From positions 1-54,692 of the forward strand of contig JALOAC010000019.1 of the NCBI GenBank assembly GCA_023228985.1: DNA of 54,692 nt. The letters are read 5' to 3'. The notes under the pieces were generated by a model. It was not told where the DNA came from and did not search any database. It saw nothing but the letters and a program-made list of their open reading frames with translations. This stretch comes from Thiopseudomonas sp. (GTDB lineage Bacteria; Pseudomonadota; Gammaproteobacteria; Pseudomonadales; Pseudomonadaceae). The stretch's first letter is position 1, and each line of letters starts with the position of its first letter. Made by a program: the position numbers and the translations under genes. Below are positions 51,511-54,692 of the stretch, in pieces.

Positions 51511-51819
51511 ATGCAGAAAGATATTGTGCAGCAGGTGTTAAATCACCCTAAGTACCTAGAGTTGGTAAAGCGCCGAACGCGCGTCAGTATGATTTTTTTC
51601 GCCACGGCTCTGATTATTTATTCAGGGTTTATTTTAACGCTCGCTTATTTGCCCGACTTGTTCGCGCAGCCTCTTGGGGAGGGTTGGACAATGAGTGTGG
51701 GTGTGCTCACTGGGGTGTTAGTGGTTTTTAGTGCGGTAATTATGATTGCGTTCTATGTGCGATTTTCTAACAAGCATTTTGATCCGCTGCTGGAAGAGAT
51801 CGTGAGGGACGTAGAATGA
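51511..51819 (+). CDS. yjcH: DUF485 family membrane protein (YjcH-like)
   Basis: YjcH-type proteins are small two-helix membrane proteins encoded ahead of the acetate permease ActP; their role is unknown but probably linked to the permease. The ATG at 51511, after AGGAAG, gives 102 residues, close to the usual length. ATG 51490 and TTG 51475 would add 7 or 12 basic residues. The helices are VSMIFFATALIIYSGFILTL and VGVLTGVLVVFSAVIMIAFY. It overlaps actP by four bases. Confidence 0.88.
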   Translation: MQKDIVQQVLNHPKYLELVKRRTRVSMIFFATALIIYSGFILTLAYLPDLFAQPLGEGWTMSVGVLTGVLVVFSAVIMIAFYVRFSNKHFDPLLEEIVRDVE

Positions 51820-53477
51820 AAAAGACATTATTAAGTGCAGTCTTGCTGTCATTGTTTGCACAGCCGGCGTTTGCGAGTACTGGGCAAGCCAACACCTCAG
51901 CGATTGTGATGTTCTTGCTGTTTATTGCGGGAACCATGGTAATTACTTGGTGGGCAGCGCGTAAAACGCAAACCACTTCTGATTTCTATACCGCCGGTGG
52001 TGGTATTACTGGTTTCCAGAACGGTTTGGCGATTGCGGGGGATTATATTTCCGCAGCGTCATTCTTGGGGATTGCAGGACTGGTTTACGTTAGTGGTTTT
52101 TACGGCATCATTTATGCGATTGGCTTCCTGTTCGGTTGGCCGGTGGTGATGTTCTTGATTGCCGAGCGCTTGCGTAACCTGGGTCGCTTTAACTTTGCTG
52201 ACGTGACGGCGTTTCGTTTGGGGCAAACCCAGATGCGTATTCTCGCCTCCAGTGCGTCGCTGCTGATTATCGCGCTGTACTTGATTGCGCAGATGGTCGG
52301 TGCCGGTAAGTTGATCGTATTGCTGTTCGGTATTGAATATAAGTTCTCCGTCGTAATCATTGGCGTGCTGATGATGATCTACGTGTTCTTTGGCGGCATG
52401 ACAGCCACCACTTGGGTGCAGATCATTAAAGCCGTGTTGATGCTGACCGGTGGTACGTTGCTGGCGGGCTTGGTGCTGTATCAGTTCGGCTTTAACGCAG
52501 ACACTATGCTGGCGGAAGCGGTACGTGTTCACCCTAACGGCCTAGAAATCATGGCGCCGGGTACCGCAGTGAGCGATCACCCTTTGAACGCCTTGTCCTT
52601 GGGTATTGCTTTAGCCTTTGGTACGGCAGGCTTGCCGCACATCCTGATGCGTTTCTTTACGGTGTCCAGTGCACAAGAAGCGCGTAAGTCAGTGATTTGG
52701 GCCAGTAGCTTTATTGGTTACTTCTACCTGCTCACCTTTATTATTGGTTTCGGTGCGATTGCTTTGCTAGTACGTCACCCTGAGTATTTCACCACGGCAG
52801 CGGATGGCAGCTTTAATATGCTGACTGACCTGATTGGTGGTACCAACATGGCGGCGGTGCACTTGTCTAACGCTGTAGGCGGTAGCTTATTACTAGGATT
52901 CTTGGCAGCAGTAACCTTCGCGACTATTGTTGCGGTGGTGGCAGGTTTGGCGTTGGCCGGTGCGGCAGCGATTGCGCATGACCTGTATGCCAACGTGATT
53001 GCTCGCGGTCGCTCCACTGAAGCACAGGAAATGAGAATTTCTAAAATCTCTATTCTCGTGTTAGGTGTGCTGGCTATCCTGCTGGGTATCGTGTTCGAGC
53101 ATCAGAACGTAGCCTTCATGGTGGGCTTGGCCTTTGCGATTGCAGCCAGTGCTAACTTCCCTGTGCTGGTGTTGTCCGTGTCATGGCGCGGCTGTACGAC
53201 CCGCGGTGCAACCATAGGTGGCTTTGTCGGCCTAGTGTTTGCCACGGTATGGGTTGTGCTGAGTAAGACTGTTTGGGTTGATGTGTTCGGTAATATTGAT
53301 CCGATTACCCCGTTCCCTAACCCTGGTATCTTCTCGATTCCGCTCGCCTTCCTGTCAATCTGGTTCTTCTCGGTGACAGATAAGGGTGCGAATGCACAAA
53401 ATGAGCGCGATGCCTTTGATGCGCTGACTGTCCGCAGTCAAACCGGTATCGGTCGTTCGGGAGCAGCCGAGCACTAA
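51816..53477 (+). CDS. actP: Sodium:solute symporter, acetate permease type
   Basis: ActP-type symporters of the SSS family take up acetate and other short carboxylates with sodium. The 553-residue protein has a cleavable-looking N terminus (LLSAVLLSLFAQPAFAS) and about 13 hydrophobic helices. Family segments are TSDFYTAGGGITGFQNGLAI, GDYISAASFLGIAGLVYVSG and GTAGLPHILMRFFTVSSAQE. Length and the yjcH partner fit ActP. Acetate as substrate is inferred; acs is not in the window. A strong terminator follows. Confidence 0.93.
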   Translation: MKKTLLSAVLLSLFAQPAFASTGQANTSAIVMFLLFIAGTMVITWWAARKTQTTSDFYTAGGGITGFQNGLAIAGDYISAASFLGIAGLVYVSGFYGIIYAIGFLFGWPVVMFLIAERLRNLGRFNFADVTAFRLGQTQMRILASSASLLIIALYLIAQMVGAGKLIVLLFGIEYKFSVVIIGVLMMIYVFFGGMTATTWVQIIKAVLMLTGGTLLAGLVLYQFGFNADTMLAEAVRVHPNGLEIMAPGTAVSDHPLNALSLGIALAFGTAGLPHILMRFFTVSSAQEARKSVIWASSFIGYFYLLTFIIGFGAIALLVRHPEYFTTAADGSFNMLTDLIGGTNMAAVHLSNAVGGSLLLGFLAAVTFATIVAVVAGLALAGAAAIAHDLYANVIARGRSTEAQEMRISKISILVLGVLAILLGIVFEHQNVAFMVGLAFAIAASANFPVLVLSVSWRGCTTRGATIGGFVGLVFATVWVVLSKTVWVDVFGNIDPITPFPNPGIFSIPLAFLSIWFFSVTDKGANAQNERDAFDALTVRSQTGIGRSGAAEH

Positions 53478-53497
53478 TGGGTAGTGATGCGCTTAAG

Positions 53498-53530
53498 AAA
53501 AACGCGGCCTGTTAAACGGCCGCGTTTTTT
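53498..53530 (+). terminator. Intrinsic terminator after actP
   Basis: AAAAACGCGGCC (53498-53509) pairs with GGCCGCGTTTTT (53518-53529) around an eight-base loop, ending in six T. It is a classical strong terminator about 20 bases after the actP stop, and the A tract may let it act in both directions. Confidence 0.95.
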
Positions 53531-53625
53531 GTTGCGGGATGAATGTGTTTAGTAGGTAAAGCGTTTTCGTGTAGAATCGGGCAGCGTTTGAAATTTAATA
53601 TAAAAGATTTGCTAGCTAGGACTAT

Positions 53626-54480
53626 ATGAGTATGACCACTAATCAGCATGATCCGGCTGACTCTTCAAACAAAGAAAGTGCTTTAGAAAATTTGTTGCCA
53701 ATTGGCGAGCACGAAGAAGAGGGCCGCGATGAGCAGGGGCGCAAAGTTCGCCATAAGGGTGTGTATCTGCTGCCTAACTTGTTTACCACGGCCAATATGT
53801 TTGCCGGTTTTTATGCAATAGTCTGCTCGATACACGGCAATTTCGAAATTGCCTCCGTAGCCATTTTTGTAGCCATGGTGTTTGATGGGCTAGATGGACG
53901 GGTTGCGCGAATGACGCAAACGCAAAGTGCCTTTGGTGCCGAATATGATTCGCTATCCGATATGGTGGCCTTTGGCGTAGCGCCGGCGATACTTGCCTAT
54001 CAGTGGGCGTTGTCGGAATTAGGTAATGTTGGCTTGACCGTTGCCTTTATCTATACCGCTTGTGCAGCGTTACGTTTAGCGCGTTTTAATACGCAGATCG
54101 ATACGGTGGACAAGCGCTGGTTTATTGGTCTGGCAAGTCCTGCCGCTGCCGCAGTTATTGCTGGTATGGTTTGGTCAGTAGCCACCTTTACAGAGAAAGG
54201 CGTGGTGGGTGAGGATTTACCTATAACTGCAGTTATGCTGTTTGCTTTTTTAGTGGCAGCTGTTGGTTTGTTGATGGTTAGTAATATCAAGTTTTATAGT
54301 TTTAAAGACTTGGACTTAAAAGGGCGTGTGCCTTTTGTCGCAATTCTAGTGGTTGTCTTGGCGTTCGCAGTGATCTTTAGCGATCCACCGAGGGTGTTGC
54401 TGTTGATTTTTATGGCCTATGCAGCATCGGGACCAGTGCAGTTTGTGTTGCAAATGCGTAAAAATAAAAAAGGTGCGTAA
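53626..54480 (+). CDS. pssA: CDP-diacylglycerol--serine O-phosphatidyltransferase
   Basis: PssA makes phosphatidylserine, the precursor of phosphatidylethanolamine. The 284-residue multi-helix membrane enzyme has an acidic N-terminal extension of about 40 residues, then KGVYLLPNLFTTANMFAGFY. The CDP-alcohol transferase motif lies in DGLDGRVARMTQTQSAFGAE followed by YDSLSD. This is the membrane type, not the PLD-like enzyme of E. coli. ATG 53632 is an alternative start. A TAGAAT at 53572-53577 could be the -10 box, but its -35 is poor. Confidence 0.95.
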   Translation: MSMTTNQHDPADSSNKESALENLLPIGEHEEEGRDEQGRKVRHKGVYLLPNLFTTANMFAGFYAIVCSIHGNFEIASVAIFVAMVFDGLDGRVARMTQTQSAFGAEYDSLSDMVAFGVAPAILAYQWALSELGNVGLTVAFIYTACAALRLARFNTQIDTVDKRWFIGLASPAAAAVIAGMVWSVATFTEKGVVGEDLPITAVMLFAFLVAAVGLLMVSNIKFYSFKDLDLKGRVPFVAILVVVLAFAVIFSDPPRVLLLIFMAYAASGPVQFVLQMRKNKKGA

Positions 54481-54486
54481 TCAGTG

Positions 54487-54514
54487 TTGACAGCCGGCAA
54501 AGAAGCTGTAGAAT
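54487..54514 (+). promoter_or_regulatory. rRNA operon promoter P1
   Basis: TTGACA (54487-54492), a 16-base spacer and TAGAAT (54509-54514) make a near-consensus promoter. The GC-rich discriminator GCGCGTCC after the -10 fits stringent control. It begins seven bases after the pssA stop and points toward the rRNA leader. Confidence 0.85.
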
Positions 54515-54574
54515 GCGCGTCCACTCAACGGGGGTTGCTTGGAGTTCAGGCAAAAAAGAATTTTCAAAAACCCC

Positions 54575-54602
54575 TTGACGTAAAAAGATTGGCCTCTATA
54601 AT
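54575..54602 (+). promoter_or_regulatory. rRNA operon promoter P2 with upstream A/T tracts
   Basis: TTGACG (54575-54580), a 16-base spacer and TATAAT (54597-54602) follow P1 by about 90 bases. The stretch at 54551-54570 is A/T-rich with phased A tracts (AAAAAAGAATTTTCAAAAA) and sits where an UP element for the alpha C-terminal domain would be. Confidence 0.88.
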
Positions 54603-54608
54603 ACGCCA

Positions 54609-54692
54609 CCTCAGATGCAGCGACGCACTTAGCGCAAAGCCTCTGAACTGTTCTTTAACATCTTAATCAAGCAATTCGTGTGGGTGCTTGTG
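54609..54692 (+). ncRNA. 5' leader of the 16S rRNA precursor (truncated by window end)
   Basis: After P2 come a hairpin-forming boxB-like segment (TCAGA 54611-54615 with TCTGA 54642-54646) and boxA TGTTCTTTAACA (54649-54660), where NusB-S10 would bind for rRNA antitermination. The last bases AATTCGTGTGGGTGCTTGTG are the conserved pre-16S leader of Pseudomonas. The 16S gene itself lies outside the window. Confidence 0.85.

Noticed and set aside
52059..52532. Minus-strand open frame (157 codons) inside actP
   Set aside because: It is rich in His, Gln and Asn, the reverse image of a membrane protein gene; no independent support.
54484..54666. Plus-strand frame of 60 codons after pssA
   Set aside because: It covers both rRNA promoters and boxA, and has no ribosome-binding site or homology.

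Overview
The window is a chromosomal housekeeping segment from a gammaproteobacterium, most likely a Pseudomonadaceae member. It looks like a lower-GC relative of Pseudomonas (composition judged by eye as near half GC). The pointers are the queG-tsaE-amiB-mutL order, uvrC-pgsA-tRNA-Gly-tRNA-Cys, hisS-yfgM-bamB-der, an OprD-family porin, a DUF1302/DUF1329 pair, a REP-like element of the Pseudomonas type (GTAGGAGCG core), and an rRNA leader ending in the sequence typical of Pseudomonas 16S precursors. The genus assignment is inference from gene order and protein resemblance; no search was run.

Layout. 1-14534: the end of tuf, then the fused S10, spc and alpha ribosomal-protein operons, 28 genes from rpsJ to rplQ including secY and rpoA, closed by a strong terminator. 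Three spacers in this block (rpsJ-rplC, rpsN-rpsH, rpmJ-rpsM) carry RNA structure or promoter-like elements and are the likeliest control points. 14535-18387: a 409-bp stretch with no gene, then an outer-membrane DUF1302 protein and a periplasmic DUF1329 protein with an inverted REP pair between them. 18387-23293: queG diverging from tsaE-amiB-mutL (tRNA modification, cell separation, mismatch repair). 23294-32645: ndk-rlmN-pilF-rodZ-ispG-hisS-yfgM-bamB and der, covering nucleotide pools, rRNA/tRNA methylation, pili, cell shape, isoprenoids, translation, outer-membrane assembly and ribosome assembly. 32678-35870 (minus strand): dbpA, a HIT protein, slyX and a solitary rmlB. 36083-38865: uvrC, pgsA and two tRNAs. 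39066-45299: an OprD-like porin, proS, dxs and convergent galU. 45406-51077 (minus strand): a complete rnfABCDGE operon for the ion-translocating ferredoxin:NAD+ oxidoreductase. 51078-53530: a gene-free regulatory-looking region, then a DUF485 protein and an ActP-type symporter. 53626-54692: pssA, then the tandem promoters and boxA leader of an rRNA operon whose 16S gene lies just beyond the window.

No mobile element, CRISPR array, toxin-antitoxin pair or phage gene was seen. No gene looks broken, and the only partial gene is tuf at the left edge. I found no undescribed multi-gene system. The best leads are RNA-level structures in the ribosomal spacers, the REP pair, the poorly characterised DUF1302-DUF1329 pair, and several local breaks in gene order relative to Pseudomonas (mutL next to ndk instead of miaA-hfq, no gacA upstream of uvrC, rnf without nth, rmlB alone).
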